A DNA stretch of 64,000 nt from an uncultured Clostridia bacterium. GTDB lineage: Bacteria; Bacillota; Clostridia; Christensenellales; Aristaeellaceae. Below, piece by piece: positions 17,414 to 26,100 of this stretch (the first letter of the stretch is position 1; each line of letters opens with the position of its first letter). The notes below the pieces were generated by a model. The model worked only from the letters and a program-made list of their open reading frames with translations, did not search any database and was not told where the DNA came from. The DNA lies in NCBI GenBank assembly GCA_934631025.1, contig CAKTXR010000003.1, positions 51,588 through 115,587 of the forward strand. Reading direction: 5' to 3'. The position numbers and the translations under genes are program-made.

Positions 17414-18139
17414 TTACAGGCGCTGCAGATGGAAGCCGCCGTCCACATTGATAACCTCGCCGGTCGAGAAGGGCAGCAGATCCAGACTGAGCGCATAGAC
17501 CGCCTTGGCAATGTCCTCGGGATAGCCCCAGCGCTTTATGGGCGTGATGCCGCCCGCGATCAGCGCGTCGTATTTGTCCTTGACCTTGCTGGTCATGTCG
17601 GTGGCGATGATGCCGGGCCGGATCTCGTAGACCGGTATGCCATACTCGGCCAGGCGCACGGCGAAGAGCTTGGTCATCATCGACAGCCCCGCCTTGGAGA
17701 CGCAGTATTCGCCGCGATTGGTGGACACAACGTCGCTGGACATGGAGGTGATGTTGACGATCGTGCCGCTCCCCTGCTCGATCATCTTCTTCGCCACGAG
17801 CTGCGTCAGAAAGAACGGGCCGACCAGATTCACGTCCAGCAGCTCGTGCATGGAGTCCTCGCCCATGTCGAGCAGATCGGCGCGCACGCGGGGCGCGATG
17901 CCCGCGTTGTTGACCAGCACGTCGATGCGGCCGTACTTCGCCAGCACGGCGTCGACCGCACGGGCGCGCTGAGCGGCGCTGGAGTTGTCGGCCACGATGC
18001 ACAAAAACTTCTTCTGCGCGTCCTCGTCGGCCTCATGGCGCGAGGTGATCGCCACCTCGAAGCCGTGCTCATGCAGATATTCGGCCACGCCGCGTCCAAT
18101 GCCGCGCGAGCCGCCGGTCACCAATGCAATCTTGCTCAT
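17414..18139 (-). CDS. SDR family NAD(P)-dependent oxidoreductase
   Basis: Start at 18139 ([10 protein letters not shown]) behind GGGAGG; 241 residues. The Rossmann motif is [16 protein letters not shown] and the catalytic Ser-Tyr-Lys set (SMSSD then YCVSK) are intact, as in FabG-like reductases. The ATG overlaps the stop codon of the upstream gene by one base (TAATG), a sign of translational coupling. The next gene starts 12 bases downstream. The substrate is probably that of the neighbouring flavoproteins rather than acyl-ACP, but this is inferred from context only. Confidence 0.9.
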   Translation of the reverse strand: MSKIALVTGGSRGIGRGVAEYLHEHGFEVAITSRHEADEDAQKKFLCIVADNSSAAQRARAVDAVLAKYGRIDVLVNNAGIAPRVRADLLDMGEDSMHELLDVNLVGPFFLTQLVAKKMIEQGSGTIVNITSMSSDVVSTNRGEYCVSKAGLSMMTKLFAVRLAEYGIPVYEIRPGIIATDMTSKVKDKYDALIAGGITPIKRWGYPEDIAKAVYALSLDLLPFSTGEVINVDGGFHLQRL

Positions 18140-19452
18140 TACTTTTTTCCTCCCAGCACACGCTGAAATTCCGGATAATACCACGCCGTATCGCGCACGG
18201 GGCAGCCGGGGCGGCCGGTGGGCTGGCGCATGATCTTGGTACATACGCCGCAGGTGACGCAGCACTTGCCGGGCGTCATCGCGCCGTTTTCAATGATGTC
18301 CTTCGCAAAATCGGGATACGCGAACGCGCCGCGTCCCCAGCCGACGCACTTCGCGCCGCCCTCCTCGACCAGACCGGCCGCGATCGCCGGGCCGAACTGG
18401 CGCAGATAGCTCATGCCGGTGGCCACGCACACCACGTCCGGCACCTCGGCCTGAGCGCGCTTGCAGCCGTACAGCAGACGCGCCACGCCGTCGATCGGGT
18501 TTTCGGGCTGCTCATAGCCGCCGCGGGCATAGGGACGATTGACGTGCGGGTTAAAATAGGGCGTGCCCATGGTGATATTGATGAGCGTCACGTTCATCGC
18601 CGCCAGATCGCGCACAAGGCGCAGCGGCTCGTCGAGCGCCAGGCTCTGGTTCTCGCCCACGCCCCACTTGCCGGCCTCGCCGTCGAACAGATTGACGCGC
18701 GCGGCCAGTATGCCGTTTCCAATCTCGGACGCGGCGGCCTTCACGCACTCAAAATAGATCTTCGTGCGGTTTTCATAGCTGCCGCCATAGGGCGCGGGAC
18801 GATCAAAGCCGCCCAGCATCTCGCTCATCAGATAGAGATGGCAGGCCTTCACGTCCACGCCGTCAAAGCCCGCCTCCATGGCCAGCTTTGTGGAATGGGC
18901 GAACTTGGCGGGCAGCTTTTCCAGCTCCTCGTCGGAGATGATCGGATAATCCTCGGGCAGGTTCTGATGGCGGTCGAGCGTCTCGTTATACCAGTTGCGG
19001 ATGGGCGTTTTCACGTCCACAGGGCGGCTCCAGCGGCCGGAATGGGTCAGCTGCGCGATGATCTTGGGCGCTTCCAGCCCCGCGTCGGCCGCCGCCTTGC
19101 GGGTATCGGCCAGCAGCCGGCGGAAGGAATCGATGTTGTCCTCGGTGATCATTAGCTGGCAGGGATTGGCGCGCGCCTCGGGCGTGACGGCCACGGCCTC
19201 CATCCAGATCAGGCCCGCGCCGCCTGCGGCAAAGCGACAGTAGCGGCGCTTCGTCCAGTCGGTCGGCGCGCCGGTATGATCCGCGTCGCAGCCCTCCATG
19301 GGCTGGATCACCATGGCGTTCTTGAGCGTAAAGCCCTTGCCCTGCACGGGGCGCGTCAAGACGGACACATCGCCCTGCGGCGGCAGCTTATAGGGGCCTT
19401 TCTGGCTGTCATACATTTCCTGAACATTTGAAAAGGGGAAACCAAACGGCAT
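18139..19452 (-). CDS. NADH:flavin oxidoreductase (old yellow enzyme / 2,4-dienoyl-CoA reductase N-terminal type)
   Basis: Start at 19452 (MPFGFPFSN) behind GGAGGG; 437 residues. The FMN-binding TIM barrel is visible ([53 protein letters not shown]). The C-terminus holds four cysteines (CCVTCGVC and GCPVR) that in 2,4-dienoyl-CoA reductase and BaiCD/BaiH bind a 4Fe-4S cluster. The protein stops right there, lacking the C-terminal FAD/NAD(P)H domain of about 230 residues. It may take electrons from a partner, perhaps the flavoprotein two genes on. First gene of the operon. Confidence 0.88.
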   Translation of the reverse strand: MPFGFPFSNVQEMYDSQKGPYKLPPQGDVSVLTRPVQGKGFTLKNAMVIQPMEGCDADHTGAPTDWTKRRYCRFAAGGAGLIWMEAVAVTPEARANPCQLMITEDNIDSFRRLLADTRKAAADAGLEAPKIIAQLTHSGRWSRPVDVKTPIRNWYNETLDRHQNLPEDYPIISDEELEKLPAKFAHSTKLAMEAGFDGVDVKACHLYLMSEMLGGFDRPAPYGGSYENRTKIYFECVKAAASEIGNGILAARVNLFDGEAGKWGVGENQSLALDEPLRLVRDLAAMNVTLINITMGTPYFNPHVNRPYARGGYEQPENPIDGVARLLYGCKRAQAEVPDVVCVATGMSYLRQFGPAIAAGLVEEGGAKCVGWGRGAFAYPDFAKDIIENGAMTPGKCCVTCGVCTKIMRQPTGRPGCPVRDTAWYYPEFQRVLGGKK

Positions 19453-19612
19453 ATCATATCCCTCCGCATCATGCGTATCGCGTTTTTTACTCAATAGATC
19501 GGCAGCAGATTTGCAGCTTGCTCTGTTCCAAAGCAACCCCGCAAAAAGCAGGACGCGCCGGTTTCTTGCAGCGTTGCTCTGGAGCGCTTCTTCGTTATGC
19601 AATAAATCCGAT

Positions 19613-19649
19613 AAAAATCGCGGATGAAGCATCGCCTCACCCGCGATTA
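19613..19649 (-). terminator. Terminator of the thrC operon
   Basis: AATCGCGG (19616-19623) pairs with CCGCGATT (19641-19648), with T-rich sequence following on the minus strand. Confidence 0.75.
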
Positions 19650-19661
19650 CAGTGTCTCAGT

Positions 19662-20240
19662 TTACAGCATCTCGCGGATGCGGTCGGCCACGGCCTGCGC
19701 CAGCAGACGCGAGCCTTCCTCACCGTAATGCACCAGACCGTCGCGGAAATACGTATCCGGGAACGTCGCCGCAACCGCCGCCAGATCGTTGACGGGCACG
19801 TTCAGCTCCGCCATGACCGCCTTGGCCGCGCGGTTATACTCGGCGATTTCCGCCGTGCTGCGCGGATTGGCCATCTCGCTCACGCGCGCCTCGCACACGC
19901 CGGTGGTCGTGGCGAATATCACGCGGGCATTGGGAAAGCAGCTGCGAATCCGGCCGTAAACGCGCCTGAGACGACGCACATACTCCTCCACAGTGTAGAG
20001 CGGTTCCTCGGCGTGATCCCAGTGCGCGCAGTCCCAGTGGCCGTTGTTCCAGTGAACGACGCTCACCTCGTTCGGATCGCCCGCAAGAGTCTTCCAGCCG
20101 GGCAGAGACACATATGTGTAGTCGGTGAAGCGGCCGTTGTCCGGCGAATAGCACACCTCGGCCTCGTCCTTCAGCATATTCTTCACAAAGCCGCAGTAAT
20201 CAAGGCGAATGGAATCGCCCAGCAGGAAAACCTTCTTCAT
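19662..20240 (-). CDS. SGNH/GDSL-type esterase
   Basis: Start at 20240 (MKKVFLLGDS); 192 residues, no signal peptide. Block I is LLGDSIRLDYC with the nucleophile Ser. A block III-like WNNGHWD and block V DGLVHYGEEG with the catalytic Asp-His pair are also seen. SGNH hydrolases commonly remove acetyl or other acyl groups from sugars. It starts 5 bases after thrC in the same operon, an unexpected pairing that says little about function. An intracellular sugar deacetylase is a reasonable guess given the surrounding carbohydrate genes. Confidence 0.82.
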   Translation of the reverse strand: MKKVFLLGDSIRLDYCGFVKNMLKDEAEVCYSPDNGRFTDYTYVSLPGWKTLAGDPNEVSVVHWNNGHWDCAHWDHAEEPLYTVEEYVRRLRRVYGRIRSCFPNARVIFATTTGVCEARVSEMANPRSTAEIAEYNRAAKAVMAELNVPVNDLAAVAATFPDTYFRDGLVHYGEEGSRLLAQAVADRIREML

Positions 20241-20245
20241 AATAA

Positions 20246-21727
20246 TCACTTCTCCAGCTTCGCCATGAGCGTTTTCAGCATATCCTCGGGCGCGCACACG
20301 GTGTTGTGGCGCACGGGCAGCGTCGGCAGAGCGGCGATGGACGCGGGCACCTGAAGGCCGGTCTTGTCGGCCAGGCGCGCGCAGAGCGTAAAGTCGTCCG
20401 CGTCGACGGGCATATGAAGCGCCGCCGACACAGCGCGGCCGAACTTGAACGGGCTGGCGGTGGAAGCCGTCACGCAGACGTGCTCGTCGCCGGTTTCGGC
20501 CTTGTAGTCGCGCAACACCTTCATGGCGACCGCCGTATGCGGATCGATCAGATAGCCGTTCTCGTTCCAGATACGGCCGATCTCCGCGGCGCAGTCCTCG
20601 TCGGAGGCCCAGCCGCCGCTCATCAGGCCGTGCAGCTTGTTAAGCGCGTCGGAACCGATCTCGTATTCGCCCGTTTCCTTGAGGCTCTTCATCCAGCCGG
20701 AGACAGCAGCCGCATCCCTGCCGGAGAGCTCGAAGAGCAGCCGCTCAAGATTGGACGAAATGAGAATGTCCATCGAGGGCGACGTGGTCTGATAGAATGC
20801 ACGGCGCGCATCGTATCGGCCGGTCCTGATGAAATCGGCCAGCACGTTGTTGCGATTGGACGCGCAGATCAGCCGGTTCACCGGCAGACCCATGCGCTCG
20901 GCATAGTAGGCCGCCAGAATGTTGCCGAAATTGCCCGTCGGCACGCAGATGTTGATCTTCTCATCCGGCGCGATCGTGCCCTTTGCGAGCAAATCGCAGT
21001 ACGCGGAGAAATAGTAGACGATCTGCGGCACGAGACGGCCCCAGTTGATGGAATTGGCGCTGCTCAGCACCACGCCCTTATCGGCGAACGCCTTTGCGGC
21101 CTCGCGGTCGGAGAAGATGCGCTTCACGCCGGTCTGCGCGTCGTCAAAGTTGCCGTTCACGGCCATGACCGCGACGTTATCGCCGCGCTGCGTGACCATT
21201 TGCAGCCGTTGCGCTTCGGATACGCCGCCGTTGGGATAGAACACCGCGCAGCGCGTGCCGAGCACGTCGGCAAAGCCGGACAGCGCCGCCTTGCCGGTAT
21301 CGCCGCTGGTGGCCACGAGGATGAGCACCTCGCGGTTCTCGCCGACGGCGCGGGCCGACGCGGTGAGCAGATGCGGCAGAAGCGTCAGCGCCACGTCCTT
21401 GAAGGCCAGCGTCGGGCCGTGATAAAGCTCCATGACGTGTACGCCGCCGGGCAGCTCGTGCAGCGGGGCGACGCCGTGATCGTCAAAGCGGGCGTAGGCG
21501 GCGTTGATCATGCCGCGCAGCTGCTCGCGGGAAAAGCCGGTCAGGAAACGCTCGAGTATGCGCACGGCGCGCTCGTTATAATTGAGCGCGGCCATATCGC
21601 GCAGATCGTATTTCGTGACCTGCGGAAAGGACTCGGGCACGAACAGACCCCCATCCGCGCCCAGCCCCTGCACGATGGCGCGCTCCGCCGATGCGGTTTC
21701 GCCGCCGCGCGTGGTCATGTATTTCAT
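20246..21727 (-). CDS. thrC: Threonine synthase
   Basis: 493 residues, the long type of PLP-dependent threonine synthase that converts O-phosphohomoserine to threonine. MKYMTTRGG at the start, the PLP lysine in HGPTLAFKD (K110), the phosphate-binding ATSGDTGKAAL, and NSINWGRLVPQIVYY are all present. Ribosome binding site AAGGAG. It is the second gene of an operon that begins with a small P-loop protein 13 bases upstream. No threonine attenuator or T-box was seen in front. Confidence 0.96.
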   Translation of the reverse strand: MKYMTTRGGETASAERAIVQGLGADGGLFVPESFPQVTKYDLRDMAALNYNERAVRILERFLTGFSREQLRGMINAAYARFDDHGVAPLHELPGGVHVMELYHGPTLAFKDVALTLLPHLLTASARAVGENREVLILVATSGDTGKAALSGFADVLGTRCAVFYPNGGVSEAQRLQMVTQRGDNVAVMAVNGNFDDAQTGVKRIFSDREAAKAFADKGVVLSSANSINWGRLVPQIVYYFSAYCDLLAKGTIAPDEKINICVPTGNFGNILAAYYAERMGLPVNRLICASNRNNVLADFIRTGRYDARRAFYQTTSPSMDILISSNLERLLFELSGRDAAAVSGWMKSLKETGEYEIGSDALNKLHGLMSGGWASDEDCAAEIGRIWNENGYLIDPHTAVAMKVLRDYKAETGDEHVCVTASTASPFKFGRAVSAALHMPVDADDFTLCARLADKTGLQVPASIAALPTLPVRHNTVCAPEDMLKTLMAKLEK

Positions 21728-21740
21728 GTTGGACGGCTCC

Positions 21741-22157
21741 TTAAATCGCGTAGCAGGTGATGAAATCGGGCAGCGTTTCAGCGTCGCCGCTCATGCCGAT
21801 GACGATGCGCACGCCGCGCTCGTCGCTCAGCTTGGCCACCTTGGCGAAGAAATCCTTGAGCATTTCCGGCTTCACTTCGGCCGGCAGCATTTTCATCAGG
21901 CCATCCACCACGATGAGGGTAATATCAAAATTCGCGCTGGTCATGCCGCACAGCATGCCATAGAACATATCGGCGCTGTCCACGCCGTATTCGGACGCAT
22001 TGACGAAGCGGATCTCGCGCTGGAGATCATACATATGACGGTTGTGGCTGTCGATAAAGAAGATGTTGCCCTTTTCTTCCTTCAGAGCGTCGTTCGCCAG
22101 AGAGATCAGCTTGACCGTCTTGCCGCTGCCCTTGTTGCCGAGAATTACCTGAACCAT
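21741..22157 (-). CDS. Small P-loop ATP-binding protein
   Basis: 138 residues with a clean Walker A motif (LGNKGSGKT, about residues 6-14) and a Walker B-like strand ITLIVVDGLMKMLP near residue 85. An alternating beta/alpha pattern runs throughout. Length is that of a single minimal NTPase domain. I do not recognise a named family; similar proteins in Clostridia are annotated only as ATP-binding. A GAGGAGG ribosome binding site and a good promoter precede it, and it leads the thrC operon. Confidence 0.75.
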   Translation of the reverse strand: MVQVILGNKGSGKTVKLISLANDALKEEKGNIFFIDSHNRHMYDLQREIRFVNASEYGVDSADMFYGMLCGMTSANFDITLIVVDGLMKMLPAEVKPEMLKDFFAKVAKLSDERGVRIVIGMSGDAETLPDFITCYAI

Positions 22158-22190
22158 TTGAAATGCCCTCCTCTATATGGATGTGTTTTC

Positions 22191-22219
22191 ATTATACATC
22201 ATATCCGCGCTTTTTGCAA
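22191..22219 (-). promoter_or_regulatory. Sigma-A promoter of the P-loop-thrC-SGNH operon
   Basis: Minus strand TTGCAA (22214-22219), 17 bases, TATAAT (22191-22196). Confidence 0.88.
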
Positions 22220-22270
22220 TGGAGAAAATGCGGCGGCATTATAGACAATTGACATTGGCCTGATTTTCGA

Positions 22271-22299
22271 TTGACAGGCCGCGCCCGCCGGCTTATAAT
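22271..22299 (+). promoter_or_regulatory. Sigma-A promoter of the CE15-like esterase gene
   Basis: TTGACA (22271-22276), 17 bases, TATAAT (22294-22299): a consensus promoter, divergent from that of the thrC operon. Confidence 0.92.
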
Positions 22300-22370
22300 G
22301 AAAGCGGCTCGTAAAACCCCATATACGGCGATCGTCAAAAAAATCGCCCTGAAAACGGAGGTTCACTGAT

Positions 22371-23441
22371 ATGCTGAATGAAAAGCTGGCCGAGCGCCGC
22401 CTGCCCGCGCTCATGACCCTGAACGACGGCCGCGCCGTCACAACGGCAAAGCTGTGGCGCGAGCGCCGCGAGGAACTTCTCGATCTGCTGCGCTGCGAGG
22501 AATACGGCTATTCCCCTGCCGCGCCCGAAAGCGTGACCGGAACCGTCGAAAAGGAAACGCTCGTCTGCGCCGGCAAGGCGACACAGTACGACGTGACGCT
22601 CTCCTTCGACACGCCGCGCGGCCCGTTCTCCTTCCCCATCGCGCTGATTATCCCCAAAGCGCCGGAAAAGCCGCCGGTGTTCGTCCACATTTCCTTCTTT
22701 ACGCCGATTCCGAGCAAATATCTGCCCATCGAAGAGGTCGTCGACCGCGGCTATGCCGTCGCCGCGTTCAACTATGAATCAGTCACGTCCGACAGGGCCG
22801 ACATAGACGGTCTGGCCGCGATGTATCCCATCGACGAAAAGACCGGCTGGGGCACGATCGGCATGTGGGCGTTCGCCGCCAGCCGCGTGCTGGACTATCT
22901 CGAGACGCGTTCGGACGTCGACGCGGCGCGCGCCTGCGTCACCGGCCACTCCCGCCTGGGCAAAACCGCGCTGTGGTGCGCCGCGCAGGACGAGCGCTTC
23001 ACCATGGCCGTCTCGAACGATTCCGGCTGCTCCGGCGCCGCGATCAGCCGCGGCAAGGTCGGCGAATCGATCGAGCGCATTACGCGCGTTTTCCCCTACT
23101 GGTTCTGCGGCAATTACCGCGCCTGGGCGGACCGCGAATACGAAGCGCCCTTCGATCAGCATATGCTGCTCTCCCTGATCGCGCCGCGCAAGCTGTATGT
23201 CTGCTCGGCCATTGAGGATACATGGGCCGATCCGGAGAGCGAGTTTCTCTCCTGCGCCGCCGCCAGTCCGGCCTGGACGGTGCAGCGCGTGCCCGGCCTG
23301 ATTGCGCCCGACGATCTGCCCGCCGTCAATCAGCCGCTCATGGAGGGCAACGTGTGCTACCATGTGCGCACCGGCACGCACTTCCACAGCCGCACCGACT
23401 GGAACTGGCACATGGACTGCCGCGACCGCTATCACATCTGA
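22371..23441 (+). CDS. CE15-like (glucuronoyl esterase-type) alpha/beta hydrolase
   Basis: 356 residues, no signal peptide. The nucleophile elbow VTGHSRLGKTALW matches the GxSRxGK signature of CE15 and related acetylxylan-esterase-like hydrolases. DERFTMAVSNDSGCSGAA follows, and a candidate catalytic His lies in TGTHFHSRTDW near the C-terminus. Enzymes of this group cleave ester bonds on glucuronoxylan or acetylated sugars. The lack of a secretion signal suggests action on imported oligosaccharides. A small membrane-protein gene follows after 3 bases. Confidence 0.8.
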   Translation: MLNEKLAERRLPALMTLNDGRAVTTAKLWRERREELLDLLRCEEYGYSPAAPESVTGTVEKETLVCAGKATQYDVTLSFDTPRGPFSFPIALIIPKAPEKPPVFVHISFFTPIPSKYLPIEEVVDRGYAVAAFNYESVTSDRADIDGLAAMYPIDEKTGWGTIGMWAFAASRVLDYLETRSDVDAARACVTGHSRLGKTALWCAAQDERFTMAVSNDSGCSGAAISRGKVGESIERITRVFPYWFCGNYRAWADREYEAPFDQHMLLSLIAPRKLYVCSAIEDTWADPESEFLSCAAASPAWTVQRVPGLIAPDDLPAVNQPLMEGNVCYHVRTGTHFHSRTDWNWHMDCRDRYHI

Positions 23442-23444
23442 GCC

Positions 23445-23789
23445 ATGATGAAGAAAATCGCTTCCTCCCGCCTGCGCGCGCTGCTGTTTCAGGCGCTGGT
23501 CATGCTGTTCTTCTCGGCGCTGGCCGCCTTTGCGCCGCTCGTGTGGCCGCCGTTTAAGATCATACTGCACTGGATCCTGCTGCCGCTTCTGGGCGCGCTG
23601 ACTGCCGGCCTGCTCGCCCTTTCGGGCGTGAGCTGCTATGCCGCGTGGATCCTGCCGCCCGTGATCGTCTCGGCGCTTCCGTGGCTGCTGCTCGGCTATC
23701 CGATCGATCCCGGCGCGATGCTCCTGTGCGCGCTTTTCTCCATGATCGGCGCTTCGACCGGCGAGGTGCTCAGAAAGCGCCGCACATAA
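23445..23789 (+). CDS. Small multi-pass membrane protein
   Basis: 114 residues with three to four hydrophobic segments covering most of residues 10-105 (for example LLFQALVMLFFSALAAFAPL and LHWILLPLLGALTAGLLAL), and a basic C-terminus KRRT. It starts 3 bases after the esterase stop and lacks a strong ribosome binding site of its own, so translation is probably coupled. No family recognised. Confidence 0.7.
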   Translation: MMKKIASSRLRALLFQALVMLFFSALAAFAPLVWPPFKIILHWILLPLLGALTAGLLALSGVSCYAAWILPPVIVSALPWLLLGYPIDPGAMLLCALFSMIGASTGEVLRKRRT

Positions 23790-23803
23790 GCGTCTATAAA
23801 CAA

Positions 23804-23858
23804 AAATCGTCTCCGCGCTCCTCCCCTATAAAAGAGAATGCGCAGAGACGATTTCTTT
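23804..23858. terminator. Terminator between the esterase operon and the TIM-barrel hydrolase gene
   Basis: AAATCGTCTC (23804-23813) pairs with GAGACGATTT (23845-23854), extended by GCG/CGC. T-rich on the plus side and A-rich before it, so it may serve both strands. Confidence 0.8.
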
Positions 23859-23859
23859 A

Positions 23860-25377
23860 TCATTCGGGATCGACGCGGATTTCCGCGTAATCGAGCGTAC
23901 CCGAGGCAGCCTTCAGCTCGATCACCTGCCGCCCCCGCTTCACGCACTCGGGCGCGTATTCCCACACGTCCGTCTCGCACAGCGACGCGCTTTCGCCGCC
24001 GAACGCCAGTGGATGGGCGCCGGACGCAGCGTGGCTTTCCGTGCTTTCGGCGCGCCCGATCAGCCGGCACGGCGCGCCGTTCATGAACACGCGCACATCC
24101 GCCGCCGTCAGGCCCTTCGAAAAGCCGACCCGCAGCGTCGCGCGGCCCTTGACATCGCCCGTCTGGACCGCCAGCGTCGACCAGCCGGGACTGACCGTGT
24201 TGTCCTCAAGCGGCATGGGCAGCGGCCGGCTCGGGCGGTCGAAGGGGCAGGCGATATCCTGAAAGGAGACGACATGCCGCCGCGCATGGCGGGAAAGCGT
24301 CTCGCAAGCGCCGATATAATTCAGCGCGTCGAGCGCCGCATCGGGCAGATAGGTGTAATTGAACAGATATATGCCGTCCGCGCCGTTTGAGAGCGCCTGC
24401 ATGGCCAGCCCCGCGATCAGCTCCTGCGTCATCATCACGCAGCCGCCGCCCGGCCGCGCCATATAGCGGATGTCCGTGCCCATGGCCACGCCGACAGTAG
24501 GCGGCAGCACGGCCCGCCACAGCGCGACGGGAATATCGCTGTCGGCGGTTTCCCAGCGCGGCGTGGGTACGACCCAGTCGACCAGCCCTTCGCGCGCCCA
24601 TGCAAACACGTCCAGCCCCAGATCCAGCGTATTCTGCAGATCGCGCAAAACGCGCACGCCCAGCAGGATCTTGTGCCCGTATCGCGTCTCGGCCTCATGG
24701 ACAAGCGCCTTAACCGCGCGCATGAAGTCGGTCAGGATCGCCGCGCCCTCCAGCTCGCCGCCGGGCGCAAAGCAGAACGGCTCGCGCATCCAGTCCAGCT
24801 CCACGCCGTCCACGTCGTAGCGGCCGAGCTGCTCGCGGATGTAGTCCAGATAATGCCGCCGCACCTCGTCCAGCGCGAAATCCAGACAATCATCGTAATA
24901 GCCGCTCTTCTCGCGGTGGCGCATACGGGTCAGTCCCCGCCCGCGCGCCGCATAGGTATAGTCGCTGCGCCGGATGCCGCCGGCCATAACGCCGTTGTCG
25001 TGCGTGTCGTTCATCCGAAAGGACATCCACGGCCGTATGCCCATGCCGCGCAGCTCCTCAATCCAGACGGCGTACAGATCGACGTTCTGCCGCACGAACA
25101 GATCGTACCACACCATGAGATAGCTGGCCTTAAAGTCGACCGGCTCGCCGTTTTCCGTTTCCTTTAAGTACTTGTCGCCCGCCGTCTGCCAGACCTCGGA
25201 CGGCGCGTAGGACAATTGCGCGTTCACGTTAAATATGAAATCGGTAGTCTGCGTGCCGCGCAGGCGGCGGACATAATCGCGCGCGTCCTGCTCGGTCGCC
25301 TCGCCGAAGCGATAGCCGTCGTGATACAGCCGCGTCACGCAGCACTGAAAATCATCGTTGACAAACAGGCGGCTCAT
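23860..25377 (-). CDS. Uncharacterised TIM-barrel glycoside hydrolase-like protein
   Basis: Start at the ATG at 25377 (MSRLFVND) behind GGGAGGAA; 505 residues, no signal peptide. Segments YDVDGVELDWMREP, GIRPWMSFRMNDTHDN and LSNGADGIYLFNYTYL look like successive strands of a beta/alpha barrel. The acidic cluster in the first could be catalytic, as in clan GH-A or GH36-type proteins. A C-terminal beta domain (from about residue 390) resembles accessory jelly-roll modules. I cannot assign a GH family; proteins like this are often called hypothetical glycosyl hydrolases. It follows a Cys-rich protein gene by 15 bases. Confidence 0.65.
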   Translation of the reverse strand: MSRLFVNDDFQCCVTRLYHDGYRFGEATEQDARDYVRRLRGTQTTDFIFNVNAQLSYAPSEVWQTAGDKYLKETENGEPVDFKASYLMVWYDLFVRQNVDLYAVWIEELRGMGIRPWMSFRMNDTHDNGVMAGGIRRSDYTYAARGRGLTRMRHREKSGYYDDCLDFALDEVRRHYLDYIREQLGRYDVDGVELDWMREPFCFAPGGELEGAAILTDFMRAVKALVHEAETRYGHKILLGVRVLRDLQNTLDLGLDVFAWAREGLVDWVVPTPRWETADSDIPVALWRAVLPPTVGVAMGTDIRYMARPGGGCVMMTQELIAGLAMQALSNGADGIYLFNYTYLPDAALDALNYIGACETLSRHARRHVVSFQDIACPFDRPSRPLPMPLEDNTVSPGWSTLAVQTGDVKGRATLRVGFSKGLTAADVRVFMNGAPCRLIGRAESTESHAASGAHPLAFGGESASLCETDVWEYAPECVKRGRQVIELKAASGTLDYAEIRVDPE

Positions 25378-25392
25378 CCGCAATTCCTCCCG

Positions 25393-25890
25393 TCACAGTT
25401 CGAAATGATACTGCTCCTCCAGCGCCTGCCACGCCCGCAGGAAGGCCAGCCCCTCCGGATCGCGCGCGATTTCGCCCAGAGCCCGCCGCACCGCGTCTAT
25501 GAACTCGCCGCGCAGGCCGCGCATTCCGTCGCGCAGTATGGGACACAGCGGCCGCGCGCGGTAGTCAAAGCGCACGTCGACAGCGCCGCTCTCGTCCACG
25601 ACCGGCGTTAAGGGAAAGATCATGCAGCCCAGCGGCCGCTTCGTTCGATCGCACCGGCCGTCGCAGGTCAGCATGAGCGCGCGCGCCCCGAACGCTTCGG
25701 ACGCGTCGGTCACGCTCGCCCAGTCCGTGCCGGTGAACGCTTCCTCCCCCGGGAAGAGGAACACGCCGCCCCGCCCCTCCTCGTCGCTTTTGCAGCAGGC
25801 AGCCCGGCAGGTTCTTCCACAGTCGAAGGCCATGGGTGTCTGGTCGACGAGCAGCCGCCGCGCTTTCTCAAGCCGTTTTTTATCCATCAT
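25393..25890 (-). CDS. Cysteine-rich protein, possible metal or cluster binding
   Basis: Start at 25890 (MMDKKRLEK) behind GAGGGGG; 165 residues. Cysteines occur in groups: CGRTCRAACC (about 24-33), CDGRCDRTKRPLGC (about 76-89) and RPLCPI. This resembles the YkgJ-like zinc or iron-chelating layout but the match is not exact. The N-terminal MAFDCGRTC block and CMIFPLTP suggest a conserved clostridial family of unknown function. It is the first gene of the two-gene operon with the TIM-barrel hydrolase. Confidence 0.68.
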   Translation of the reverse strand: MMDKKRLEKARRLLVDQTPMAFDCGRTCRAACCKSDEEGRGGVFLFPGEEAFTGTDWASVTDASEAFGARALMLTCDGRCDRTKRPLGCMIFPLTPVVDESGAVDVRFDYRARPLCPILRDGMRGLRGEFIDAVRRALGEIARDPEGLAFLRAWQALEEQYHFEL

Positions 25891-25927
25891 TCGTTTCCCC
25901 CTCATGTGCTTTTCCATTCATTTTGTC

Positions 25928-25956
25928 ATCATAGCACATCAAGGTTAAATTTTGAA
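25928..25956 (-). promoter_or_regulatory. Promoter of the Cys-rich protein operon
   Basis: Minus strand TTCAAA (25951-25956), 17 bases, TATGAT (25928-25933), with TGC before the -10. The -35 coincides with the first copy of a repeated TTTGAAT element. Confidence 0.65.
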
Positions 25957-26002
25957 TAGCCCTGTACAACTTTGAATTGTTATGATATACTTTTGAATAG
26001 CC
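25951..26002. repeat. Three phased TTTGAAT(A/T)G repeats between divergent promoters
   Basis: TTTGAATAG at 25951, TTTGAATTG at 25971 and TTTGAATAG at 25992; the outer two extend to TTTTGAATAGCC. Spacing of 20 and 21 bases puts them on one face of the helix. They overlap the -35 of the minus promoter and bracket the -10 of the plus promoter. Confidence 0.7.
25963..25991 (+). promoter_or_regulatory. Promoter of the zinc-ribbon gene
   Basis: TGTACA (25963-25968), 17 bases, TATACT (25986-25991), with a TGA extended -10. The -35 is weak. The transcript would have a leader of about 100 bases. Confidence 0.55.
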
Positions 26003-26100
26003 TCAAAGGACAGCCCATGGTCTTAACCGCGCCTCCGGATTGGCAGGAAGTCGGCACCCAGGCAGTCATCTGGAAGGCATATTTTAGGAGGGTTATTACC

